A DNA stretch of 64,000 nucleotides from Nonomuraea sp. NBC_00507 (GTDB taxonomy: Bacteria; Actinomycetota; Actinomycetes; Streptosporangiales; Streptosporangiaceae): contig NZ_CP107853.1 of NCBI RefSeq assembly GCF_036013525.1, positions 11,346,001 through 11,410,000 of the forward strand, read 5' to 3'. The notes below the pieces were generated by a model, which saw only the letters and a list, made by a program, of their open reading frames with translations, ran no database searches and was not told the DNA's origin. The position numbers and the translations under genes were made by a program. Of this stretch, positions 34,301 to 42,334 are shown in pieces; the first letter of the stretch is position 1; every line of letters starts with the position of its first letter.

Positions 34301-36417
34301 GCGTCTACGAGCACGAGGTCTACGAACATGAGGTCAAGGCGCTGCTGAGCGAGGCCGGGGTGCCGGTGCCGCGCGGCGTCGTCATCCGTGACCTGGACGG
34401 CGCGACCGGCGGGGAGCCGGACATCCCGGCCGGCGGGGACCTGGACATCGCAGCGGGCGGGGACCTGGACTTCACGGCTGCCGCGGGGCTCGCCGAGCCG
34501 TTGGTGCTGAAGGCGTTCGGTCCTGGGCTGGTGCACAAGTCGGATGCCGGGGCCGTGGTGCTCGGCCTGCGCGCGGCGGACCTGCCGGCGGCGGCCATGG
34601 AGATGCGCTCCAGACTGCCCGGCGTCGCGGGCTTCCTCGTCGAGGAGCAGGCGGCCGCCGGGGTGGAGCTGATCGTGGGCGTGGTCAGGGACGTCGCGTT
34701 CGGCCCGGTGCTGCTGGCGGGGCTCGGCGGGATATGGACGGAGGCGTTGCGGGACACGGCGCTGGGGCTGTGCCCGGTCTCGGAGCGAGACGCGCGGCGC
34801 ATGCTGGCCTCACTGCGGGGGGCTCCGCTCCTCCACGGCTTCCGCGGAACCCCGCCCGTGGACGTGGACGCCCTGGTCAAGCTGCTCATGACGGTCGGCG
34901 GTCCCGGTGGGCTGTGGGAGCGGCTGGAGCTGGGCGAGTTCGAGCTGAACCCGGTCATCGCGGGCCCGTCGGGCGTGGTGGCGGTCGACGCGCGCTACGT
35001 CCCCGCCGAGCCCGGGGAGCCGGCGGCCGCCCGGGACACCGCCGACTTCCTTCCGCTCTTCGAGCCGAAGGCGGTGGCCGTGGTCGGGGCCTCCACCACC
35101 AGGCCGAACTTCGGGAACATGTTCCTCGACTTCTACAAGGCCGCCGGAATCCCGCTGGTCGCCGTGCACCCTGAAGCGGATGAGGTGGCCGGGGTGCGGG
35201 CGGTGCCGTCGCTGGCGCACGCGGATGTCGATTACGCGCTCGTCGCCGTACCGGCCGAACGGTGCCCTGACGTGGTGCGGCAGGCCGCAGGCGTGCCGTT
35301 CGTGCAGGTGATGAGCGGCGGCTTCGCGGAGGCGGGCCGCGCCGGGCTGGAGGACGAGCTGGTCGAGGCCGCCCGCGCGGCCGGGACGCGCCTGCTCGGC
35401 CCCAACTGCATGGGGGTCTACTGCCCGCGCGGCCGGCAGACCTTCGTCGGCGGCGGGCTCGGCCCCGCCGGATCGGTCGCGCTGATCTCGCAGAGCGGCG
35501 GGCTCGCTGGGGAGGTGATCAAGGTCGGGGAACAGCGCGGGCTGGCGTTCAGCCGGGTCGTCACCGTGGGGAACGCGGCCGACGTCACCCCGGCCGAGCT
35601 GCTGCGCTGGCTCGCCACCGACCCGGAGACGGGAGCCGTCGGACTGTACCTGGAGGACCCGCGCGACGGCCGGGAGTTGTACGATGCGCTGCGCGCGAGC
35701 GACCTGCCCGTGGTGCTGCTGGTGGGCGGGCGCAGCGGGCAGGGGCAGCAGGCGGCCGCCTCGCACACCGGCGGCCTGGTCAGCGACCGGCGGATCTGGG
35801 AGACGGTGGCCGCGCAGGCCGGGGCCGCGCTGGTGTCCAGCCAGGACGACCTGATCGGGACGCTGGCGTTCTTCCAGGCGCACGGCTCCCGCGTCACCGA
35901 GGGTGACGGGGTGCTGGTGGTGGGACCGAGCGGGGGTGCGAGTGTGCTGGCGGCGGACGCGTTCGACGCGGCCGGGGTACGGCTGGACCCGCTGCCCGGC
36001 GACGTGCTGGAGGAGCTGCGCGGGCTCGGCGTGGCGGCGTCCGGCAACCCTCTGGAGGTGCCCGTGGGGCCGCTCGGGCGGGCCGGGCTGGTGCCGGAGG
36101 TGATCGACGCGATCGTCCGGCGACGGCCGTGCCGTGACGTCGTGGCCCATGTGAACGTTCAGGCGTTCTTCACGTACGGGACCGCGGCCGAGCCCCTGTA
36201 CGCCTACACGCGGGCGCTGGCCGGGGCGCAGGACGCGCTGCCGCGCACTCGGGTCACCCTGGTCACCAGGAATGGCGAGTGCGCGCCCGCGGGTGTCGAG
36301 GACGAGGTGCGGCGGATCGCGGCGGAGGCCGGGATCCCCGTCTACCGGACCATGGAGGCGGCCTCAGCGGCCATCGCTGGGGCCATCGCGGCTGGAGGTC
36401 GTTATGGGGCTGCTTGA
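34297..36417 (+). CDS. ADP-forming acyl-CoA synthetase, ATP-grasp first
   Basis: This 706-aa fused acetate-CoA ligase (ADP-forming) type enzyme has an N-terminal ATP-grasp domain (PLVLKAFGPGLVHKSD, about 66-82) and then the CoA-binding and succinyl-CoA-ligase-like domains (AVAVVGAS, LLGPNCMGVYCP, ISQSGGLAGE). The phospho-His is likely in ASHTGGLVSD. A short acidic repeat (two AGGDLD units) is inserted near residue 50. GTG 34297 overlaps the previous stop (GTGA). It interconverts acyl-CoA plus ADP and acid plus ATP, or activates an acid. Confidence 0.85.
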   Translation: MSVYEHEVYEHEVKALLSEAGVPVPRGVVIRDLDGATGGEPDIPAGGDLDIAAGGDLDFTAAAGLAEPLVLKAFGPGLVHKSDAGAVVLGLRAADLPAAAMEMRSRLPGVAGFLVEEQAAAGVELIVGVVRDVAFGPVLLAGLGGIWTEALRDTALGLCPVSERDARRMLASLRGAPLLHGFRGTPPVDVDALVKLLMTVGGPGGLWERLELGEFELNPVIAGPSGVVAVDARYVPAEPGEPAAARDTADFLPLFEPKAVAVVGASTTRPNFGNMFLDFYKAAGIPLVAVHPEADEVAGVRAVPSLAHADVDYALVAVPAERCPDVVRQAAGVPFVQVMSGGFAEAGRAGLEDELVEAARAAGTRLLGPNCMGVYCPRGRQTFVGGGLGPAGSVALISQSGGLAGEVIKVGEQRGLAFSRVVTVGNAADVTPAELLRWLATDPETGAVGLYLEDPRDGRELYDALRASDLPVVLLVGGRSGQGQQAAASHTGGLVSDRRIWETVAAQAGAALVSSQDDLIGTLAFFQAHGSRVTEGDGVLVVGPSGGASVLAADAFDAAGVRLDPLPGDVLEELRGLGVAASGNPLEVPVGPLGRAGLVPEVIDAIVRRRPCRDVVAHVNVQAFFTYGTAAEPLYAYTRALAGAQDALPRTRVTLVTRNGECAPAGVEDEVRRIAAEAGIPVYRTMEAASAAIAGAIAAGGRYGAA

Positions 36418-37153
36418 CGGCAAGGTCGCGCTCATCACGGGCGGGGCGCGGGGTATGGGCGCGGCGCACGTGCGGCTGTTCCTCGCGGAAGGCGCGCGGG
36501 TGGTCTTCGGGGACGTGCTGGACGAGGACGGCAAGGCGCTGGCGGAGGAGACCGGCGCCACGTACGTCCACCACGACGTACGGAGCCCGGCCGAGTGGGA
36601 GCGCGCCGTGGCGACGGCTGTCGAGCTGCACGACAAGCTGGACGTGCTGGTCAACAACGCCGGAATCCTGAAATTTCGCCGGATCGCCGATATGTCGCTC
36701 GAGGACTTCGACCAGATCGTCGACGTCAACCTCAAGGGCACCTGGCTGGGGATCAAGTCGGTGATCGAGCCCATGAAGGCGGCCGGGCGGGGCGCGATCG
36801 TGAACATCTCGTCGATCGAGGGCTTCGTCGGCGCCGAGGGGTTGTCGGCGTACGCGGCCTCGAAGTTCGGGATCCGGGGCATCACCAAGTCGGCGGCCCG
36901 CGAGCTGGCCCGGTTCAAGATCCGAGTGAACTCGGTGCACCCGGGTGCGATCAACACCGCGATGGCCATGGACCCGGACATGGCAAAGGAAGTGGACGCG
37001 GAGGCGTTCGTCAAATCCATGGTCATCAAGCGCTTCGCCAAGCCGGTGGAGGTGTCGCATGTGGTGGCGTTCCTGGCCTCTGACCGGGCCAGTTACTGCA
37101 CGGGGAGCGAGTTCACCGTGGACGGCGGCCTGCTGACCGGCGCGGGATACTGA
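36404..37153 (+). CDS. Short-chain dehydrogenase/reductase
   Basis: The 249-aa SDR has TGGARGMG, NNAG in VLVNNAGILKF, SSIEG, YxxxK in AYAASKFGIRG and the terminal GSEFTVDGG. It resembles 3-alpha/20-beta-hydroxysteroid and cyclohexanol-type dehydrogenases. GGAGG precedes ATG 36404, and it overlaps the ADP-forming ligase by 14 nt. It closes the operon begun at 32079. Confidence 0.9.
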   Translation: MGLLDGKVALITGGARGMGAAHVRLFLAEGARVVFGDVLDEDGKALAEETGATYVHHDVRSPAEWERAVATAVELHDKLDVLVNNAGILKFRRIADMSLEDFDQIVDVNLKGTWLGIKSVIEPMKAAGRGAIVNISSIEGFVGAEGLSAYAASKFGIRGITKSAARELARFKIRVNSVHPGAINTAMAMDPDMAKEVDAEAFVKSMVIKRFAKPVEVSHVVAFLASDRASYCTGSEFTVDGGLLTGAGY

Positions 37154-37240
37154 GTTAGCACCTCAAGGTAGATCTTTTTGGGTTAAACCACCCCTGTCTG
37201 GACATTTCTGGCAGCATCCTGACCTGGGCTTACGTAGCTG

Positions 37241-37264
37241 ACCAAGACGTGACCATCTCTTGGT
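37241..37264. promoter_or_regulatory. Inverted repeat upstream of the CHAP gene promoter
   Basis: ACCAAGA and TCTTGGT are perfect 7-bp arms separated by 10 nt, ending 6 nt before the TTGACC box. It may be a regulator site. Confidence 0.4.
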
Positions 37265-37270
37265 GTGTGC

Positions 37271-37298
37271 TTGACCTGCACTTACGGCACGGTAGCCT
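37271..37298 (+). promoter_or_regulatory. Housekeeping-type promoter for the CHAP gene
   Basis: TTGACC (37271-37276) and TAGCCT (37293-37298) are separated by 16 nt, a fair match to the actinobacterial vegetative consensus. It would give a leader of about 110 nt. Confidence 0.45.
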
Positions 37299-37324
37299 CA
37301 GCTCGTCCCGACAGCGACAAGCCT

Positions 37325-37410
37325 CCGGTTTTGTCACACGTGTCCCTGGTTGCCCCCTTTACCCAAGGCTGCGTGGATAAAACCGGCATGCCCGGAAGGT
37401 TTCCCCACGC
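37325..37410 (+). promoter_or_regulatory. Possible switching leader RNA of the CHAP gene
   Basis: CCGGTTTT (37325-37332) pairs with AAAACCGG (37379-37386). Alternatively GCGTGG (37371-37376) pairs with CCACGC (37405-37410) just before the ATG, enclosing a CCGG/CCGG hairpin. The two folds compete for 37371-37386. It does not match a riboswitch class I can name. Confidence 0.35.
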
Positions 37411-37414
37411 TTCC

Positions 37415-39304
37415 ATGACGCCAGAGATGCAGAAGTTCATCGAGTTGCTCGAGGGCCAGCTCGGCTATGCCGAGAGGGCCAGCGGATACACCAAGTTCGG
37501 CGAGTGGTACGGCAAGAACGTCGAGTTCGACGCCGATTACAGCGGCGCCCCCTGGTGTGAGATGTACCTTTCGTGGGCCGCGCACAAGCTCGGCTACGAG
37601 GAGTGGGTCGGGCAGTTCGCGTGGACGGTGGCGCACGCCAAGTGGTTCAAGGAGCAGGGAGCCTGGGGCAAGAAGCCCAAGCCCGGCGCATTCGTCTACT
37701 ACGACTGGAGCGGGTCGAACGACGTCGACAACATCGACCACGTCGGTGTTGTCACCAGGGTCGAAGGCGACACGATCTTCACCATCGAGGGGAACATCGA
37801 CGGAGGCGTCGCCAAACGCAAGGAACGTGACACCAGCAAGGTCGTCGGCTACGGGTATCCGGAGCAGATCAAGGCCCGCCTGGACGAGGACGCGGCCCGG
37901 GAGGCCTCGGAGGCCAAGAAGAAGGCTGAGGAGCAGGCGTCGCTGCCGCCCGGGCCCGGCACCGACGTGGGCGTGCTGCAGCTGCCGGGGGGCTCGCTCA
38001 CGTCCCACCTCCCCCAAGGCGAGCGCGAAGAAGCCGCCAAGCCTCCGCTCGCGGCCCGCCCCGAGCCCACCCGGACCTCCGCCGAGAAGACCCAGGAGGC
38101 GGCTCCGGCACCTGCCGCGACCTCTTCCTCGTCCGCCGCGGGCAAGGGCGTCGCGAAGGGCAAGCACGCCAAGCCGTCCACCGCCGACACCACGTCGGCC
38201 ACCGCCGAGCCACTCCCCACGCACGTCGACACCTCCGTCACCAGTTCGCTGCCCACGGTGGACTCCCCGACGCTGATCGGCTCGGCCCTGATCGCCGCAC
38301 TGGCCCTGCTCGCCGTCGCCAAGACCCGCCATTCCCGGGTACGCCTGGCCACCGCCACGGCCGCCGACGCGGCCGCCCGCCCGGCCGCGAACCATCGACG
38401 CCGCCGCCGCAGGCGCCGTGCGAGCTCCGGCGCGCCCGCCGACGCCCCTCTGTGGACCACGCAGCTCCGTGACCCCCTCGAGCCCACCGCCGCCCCCGAA
38501 CGACCTGCCGTCGCCGCCGACGCCGAGCTGATCGCCGGGCTCACTGTCTCAGGCGCCGAAGCACACGTGGCCGGCCGCGTCTCCGTGCCGTCGGGTGCCG
38601 GTCAGGCGTCCGAGCAGGTGCGGCGGCTGCTCGGCACCCGGCCCTTCGACCCGTTCGCGGACGCCGCGCCGCGCCGGACCGCCGACCGCCCCGCCGCCGA
38701 CACGCGTCCACTCACGCATGCCTTCGACGCGCCCCTCGACACCGGCCCCTTCGAGCCCTGCTGGGAAACCGGCCCCATGCGGCGCATCCGCGACGCCGAT
38801 CCGGTCGAGCCCGACTTCGACAGGAGCCGGTTCGAGTTCACCGACGAGACGGGGCCGTTGCAGCGCATCCGCGACGTCGACCCGTTCGCGCCGGCTCCTG
38901 GCGCGGGCCCGATCGGACGCGATGGGTGGCCGGGCCACGCCGTACGGCCCGATCGCGACGCCGGTCCGGTCATCGTCGACGCCGGGCCGTTCCAGCGGGT
39001 CGTCATTCCGGGGGCGACCAGCGCGTTCGACGCCTTCACGCCGGTCGGGAGCGCCGTCCCTGTCGGGGACATCCTCAACTCCTCGGACATCGGCACGGCG
39101 TCCTACCGAGGGCGTCGCCGGCGTCAGGGTCCCTCCTCCGAGGAGCGGTTCACCGCCCTCCCCACCGACCTCCCCCCGCGCGGCCGCCGCCACCGCACGA
39201 CCGGGTTCCCACCGGCCTCTCCCCGGCACCACGACCGCGAGCTGGTAGGCGCGATCAGCGCCACCTCCTCCGGACGCCCCAGCAGGGGCCGCCATCGCGC
39301 CTGA
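37415..39304 (+). CDS. CHAP-domain cell-wall hydrolase with transmembrane helix
   Basis: The 629-aa protein has an N-terminal CHAP amidase/endopeptidase domain (catalytic Cys in GAPWCEMYLSWAA, His in NIDHVGVVTRV), a charged and Pro/Ala-rich linker, and one membrane helix (about 287-305). A run of nine Arg (about 328-336) follows, then a 290-residue tail with repeated TGP..RIRD.DP units. There is no signal peptide. The Arg cluster after the helix predicts CHAP outside and tail inside. ATG 37415 (MTPEMQKF) fits the family start, while the frame could extend to 37265 through the promoter. Confidence 0.8.
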   Translation: MTPEMQKFIELLEGQLGYAERASGYTKFGEWYGKNVEFDADYSGAPWCEMYLSWAAHKLGYEEWVGQFAWTVAHAKWFKEQGAWGKKPKPGAFVYYDWSGSNDVDNIDHVGVVTRVEGDTIFTIEGNIDGGVAKRKERDTSKVVGYGYPEQIKARLDEDAAREASEAKKKAEEQASLPPGPGTDVGVLQLPGGSLTSHLPQGEREEAAKPPLAARPEPTRTSAEKTQEAAPAPAATSSSSAAGKGVAKGKHAKPSTADTTSATAEPLPTHVDTSVTSSLPTVDSPTLIGSALIAALALLAVAKTRHSRVRLATATAADAAARPAANHRRRRRRRRASSGAPADAPLWTTQLRDPLEPTAAPERPAVAADAELIAGLTVSGAEAHVAGRVSVPSGAGQASEQVRRLLGTRPFDPFADAAPRRTADRPAADTRPLTHAFDAPLDTGPFEPCWETGPMRRIRDADPVEPDFDRSRFEFTDETGPLQRIRDVDPFAPAPGAGPIGRDGWPGHAVRPDRDAGPVIVDAGPFQRVVIPGATSAFDAFTPVGSAVPVGDILNSSDIGTASYRGRRRRQGPSSEERFTALPTDLPPRGRRHRTTGFPPASPRHHDRELVGAISATSSGRPSRGRHRA

Positions 39305-39321
39305 GCCCCGGGCATGCCGTA

Positions 39322-40143
39322 TCAGCCGTCGCCGCCGACCCCGTACCGCTCGGCAAAGGTGATCAGGCCGGCCACGGCGTCGCGGCCGCGGGTCCAGGGG
39401 CGGACGATGAGGCGTTCGACGCCCAGCGCCGCCCAGGCGGGCACCTCCTCGGGCGAGGCCAGCGCATAGGCGTGCGCGGTCACGGGAACGCCGGCCCCGA
39501 GCCGGTCGAGCTGAGGCTTGATCGACTCGAGGGTGTGCGGCATGCTGATCCACCCGTCGCAGAGCCGCGCCGCCCGGCGCAGCGCGGCCGGCGACTCGCC
39601 GCCCGCGAGCACGGGCAGCCGCCGCTGCACCGGCTTCGGCTCGAAGGCGACCTCGGGGAAGGAGTAGAACCTCCCGGAATGGGCGACCACGGGCTCGGTC
39701 CAGAGGCGCCTGACCACCTCGATCGCCTCGTCCAGCCGCGCCCCCCGCGTGCCGAAGGGAATCCCGGCCGCCTCCCACTCCCCCCGGTACCAGCCGGCCC
39801 CGACCCCGCAGACGGCCCGCCCGCCCGAGACCACGTCCAGGGTCGCGAAGGCGCGCGCGGACACGAACGGGTGGCGCAGGGCGAGCAGTTGCACCGCCGT
39901 TCCGAGTCTGACGCGCGAGGTGAACGCGGCCAGCCAGCACAGGTACGCAGGCGCGTCGAACAGCGGCGTCGCGGGCTTGATCGCCGGCGCGGACGTGCCC
40001 GGGTAGGCGGCCAGCGACAGATCCGTGGCGAAGACGAGGTGCTCGGGCAGCCACACCGACTCGAACCCCAGCTCGTCGGCGGCCACCGCGACGTCCTTCC
40101 ACGCGGCGGGGTGCAGCAGCCCGAGCGGCACACCGAACTTCAC
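39322..40143 (-). CDS. LLM-class F420-dependent oxidoreductase
   Basis: This 273-aa luciferase-like protein reads GFESVWLPEHLVF, RVRLGTAVQLLALRHP, DVVSGGRAVCGVGAGWYRGE and LPVLAGGES, a pattern of TIGR03619-type F420 enzymes. GGAGG lies 5 nt before GTG 40143. It is the third gene of the acyl-CoA dehydrogenase operon, 61 nt downstream of the second. Its distance and direction suggest co-transcription under operator site 5. Confidence 0.85.
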   Translation of the reverse strand: MKFGVPLGLLHPAAWKDVAVAADELGFESVWLPEHLVFATDLSLAAYPGTSAPAIKPATPLFDAPAYLCWLAAFTSRVRLGTAVQLLALRHPFVSARAFATLDVVSGGRAVCGVGAGWYRGEWEAAGIPFGTRGARLDEAIEVVRRLWTEPVVAHSGRFYSFPEVAFEPKPVQRRLPVLAGGESPAALRRAARLCDGWISMPHTLESIKPQLDRLGAGVPVTAHAYALASPEEVPAWAALGVERLIVRPWTRGRDAVAGLITFAERYGVGGDG

Positions 40144-40204
40144 CAAAGCCTCCCCGCACCGCCGCCGCGCCTCACCGGCACCTCAGCACACCGCCGGCCC
40201 CGCC

Positions 40205-41173
40205 TCACGGGTATCTCCGCACGTTGCCGTCCAGTACGGCGGCGCGTATGCACTCGCGGTGAGCGGCCGTGGTGCCGTACGCGGCCGACAGCGACCAGGC
40301 CCGGGCGATCCAGAACCGGAGATCCAACTCCTCGGTGTACCCGATGGCCCCGTGCACCTGCAGCGCCACCCGGGCGGCGAACGTGGCGGCCTCCCCAGCG
40401 GCGGCCTTGGCGGCGCTCACGTCCCGCTCGACGGTGGCGACGTCCCCATCCACCGCCAGCGCGGCCCGGTACACCAGCGGCGCCGCGAACTCCACGGCCA
40501 CGGCCACATCGGCGAGCTGGTGCTTGACCGCCTGGAACGACCCGATCGCGGCCCCGAACTGCCGCCGCACCCGGGCATAGGCCACCGAGACCGCCAGCAG
40601 CTCCCTGGCGACCCCGATGAGCTGCGCGGCGGTCGCCACCGTGGCCCGCCGCAGCGCCGGTACCGCCGATCCGCCCAGCCGTTCGGAGTCCTCGAAGGCC
40701 ACGTCGAACAGCGGCCGGCACGGATCGACGCCGGGCCGGGGCGTGAGGCGGGCCGACTCCCTGGTGACCAGCCGCAGGCCGTCGCTCCCGGCCACGACGA
40801 TCAGGTCGGCGAGATCGGCGTCCGGCGCGTACACCTGCCCGGGCAACAGCACGCTCACGCACACGGCCCCTGAGGCCAGCTTCGGGGCCCCCGCCAGCAG
40901 GGACGGCGCCGCGACGGCGGTCTCCACGACAGGCCCGGGAAGGCACGCGCGCCCGGTCTCCTCCAGTGCGGGCACCAGGTCGGCCAGGCCGAGCCCCAGC
41001 CCGTCGCTCTCCGGCGGCAGGAGCAGCCCGAAGAATCCCAGCGCGGCCAGCTGCTCCCACCCCGGCCGCCGCTCCGACCGCAACGCGGCCGGCGGGCAGT
41101 GCGCCCGGAGCACGTCACGCACGGTCGCGGCGAGCGCGAGCTGCTCGTCGGTGAAGCCGAAGGTCATGGTCAT
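40205..41173 (-). CDS. Acyl-CoA dehydrogenase, small partner subunit
   Basis: The 322-aa acyl-CoA dehydrogenase is shorter than usual (about 380). It keeps the N-terminal helical part (FGFTDEQLALAATVRDV), a reduced beta domain and the C-terminal RVRRQFGAAIGSFQ and QVHGAIGYTEELDL. ATG 41173 overlaps the stop of the preceding dehydrogenase (ATGA). Coupled unequal pairs like this form alpha2-beta2 complexes in steroid and side-chain beta-oxidation, where only one subunit carries full active-site residues. Confidence 0.85.
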   Translation of the reverse strand: MTMTFGFTDEQLALAATVRDVLRAHCPPAALRSERRPGWEQLAALGFFGLLLPPESDGLGLGLADLVPALEETGRACLPGPVVETAVAAPSLLAGAPKLASGAVCVSVLLPGQVYAPDADLADLIVVAGSDGLRLVTRESARLTPRPGVDPCRPLFDVAFEDSERLGGSAVPALRRATVATAAQLIGVARELLAVSVAYARVRRQFGAAIGSFQAVKHQLADVAVAVEFAAPLVYRAALAVDGDVATVERDVSAAKAAAGEAATFAARVALQVHGAIGYTEELDLRFWIARAWSLSAAYGTTAAHRECIRAAVLDGNVRRYP

Positions 41174-42273
41174 CGCGGCAACCCCAGAACCCGCTCGGCG
41201 ATGATGTTGCGCTGGATCTCGTTCGTGCCCGCGTAAATGGGCCCGGCGAGCGAGAACAGGAACCCGTCCAGCCACGGCGTCTCCCCCGCCCGCTCCCCCA
41301 GCAGCTCCATGGCCAGCGCGTGCATCCGCAGGTCCAGCTCGGACCAGAAGACCTTGCCCATGCTGGCCGCCGTGCCGACCTCCGCCCCCGCCATGATCGT
41401 GCGTGCGGTCCCGAAGGTGTGCAGCCGGTACGCCTCCGCCTCCACCCAGCACCGGGCGGCGCGATCGGCGAGCGCCGGGTCGCCGGCGTCCCGGGCCAGC
41501 GTGACGAGCCGGTCGGCCGTGGCCAGGAAGCGGCCGGGGCTGCGCAGCGTCAGTCCGCGTTCGGAGGAGGTCGTGGCCATGGCGATCCGCCACCCCTCTC
41601 CGACCTCGCCCAGCACCATCGACTCGTCGGCGAACACGCCGTCGAAGTGCAGCTCGGCGAAGCCGGGCAGGCCGTCGAGCTGCGCGACGGGCCGGACCGC
41701 GACGTCGTCCAGGTGGAACATGAAGTACGTCAGCCCCTTGTGCCGCGTCCCCGACGTGCGGAAGAGGCCGAACCCGTGGCTGGCGTACGCGGCCCGCGAG
41801 CTCCACGTCTTGTGCCCGTACAGCCGCCAGCCGCCGGGCACGGGCTCCGCCCGGGACGTCAGCGCGGCGAGGTCGCTGCCCGCCTCCGGCTCGGACCACG
41901 CCTGCGCCCACACGTCGTCACCCCTGGCCATCCGCGGCAGCCAGCGCGCACGCTGCTCCGGCGTGCCGAACCGCATCAGGCACGGCGCCAGCAGGAAGAT
42001 CCCGTTCTGGGTGACGCGGGCGGGGGCGCCGGCGGCCCAGTACTCCTCCTCGAAGATCAGCCATTCGATCAGGGAGGCGCCGCGCCCGCCGTGCTCTTCG
42101 GGCCAGGAGACGACGGACAGCCGCGCGTCGGCCAGCCGCGCCTCCCACGCGCGGTGCGCCGCGAAGCCCTCGGGGGTGTCCATGGACGGGAGCGGTCCCG
42201 GCGCGTGCGTGCTCAGCCAGTCGCGAACCTCGGCGCGGAAGTCCCGTTCGGCCGGGGAGAAGTCGAGATCCAC
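41170..42273 (-). CDS. Acyl-CoA dehydrogenase, large partner subunit
   Basis: This 367-aa acyl-CoA dehydrogenase has the FAD-site AWSEPEAGSDLAA and the typical C-terminus IYAGTNEIQRNIIAERVLG. It has YAGT where medium-chain enzymes have the catalytic YEGT. I chose GTG 42273 rather than TTG 42282 because the GTG sits 9 nt after operator site 5, matching the leaderless layout at site 4. It is likely the partner of the overlapping downstream dehydrogenase. Confidence 0.87.
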   Translation of the reverse strand: MDLDFSPAERDFRAEVRDWLSTHAPGPLPSMDTPEGFAAHRAWEARLADARLSVVSWPEEHGGRGASLIEWLIFEEEYWAAGAPARVTQNGIFLLAPCLMRFGTPEQRARWLPRMARGDDVWAQAWSEPEAGSDLAALTSRAEPVPGGWRLYGHKTWSSRAAYASHGFGLFRTSGTRHKGLTYFMFHLDDVAVRPVAQLDGLPGFAELHFDGVFADESMVLGEVGEGWRIAMATTSSERGLTLRSPGRFLATADRLVTLARDAGDPALADRAARCWVEAEAYRLHTFGTARTIMAGAEVGTAASMGKVFWSELDLRMHALAMELLGERAGETPWLDGFLFSLAGPIYAGTNEIQRNIIAERVLGLPR

Positions 42274-42282
42274 GACTACCAA

Positions 42283-42298
42283 CCTAGCGCACGCTTGG
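42283..42298 (-). promoter_or_regulatory. CCAAGC-type operator, site 5, with overlapping promoter
   Basis: The minus strand reads CCAAGCGTGCGCTAGG, 15 of 16 identical to site 4, with a TAGGTT -10-like hexamer. It lies in the 61-nt gap between the dehydrogenase operon and the divergent PucR-type gene. Confidence 0.68.
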
Positions 42299-42334
42299 TT
42301 TGCTCGCCAGGCCGCCGTTCACCGAACTACTCTG

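Noticed and set aside
37154..37414. c-di-AMP (ydaO-type) riboswitch before the CHAP gene
   Set aside because: Expected from biology, but I could not recognise its conserved core; kept only as an unclassified structured leader.
18402..42298. KstR2 operators of steroid catabolism
   Set aside because: Both have CAAG/CTTG-type arms, but here the arms are separated by six bases rather than two and the flanks differ, so identity with KstR2 is not supported.
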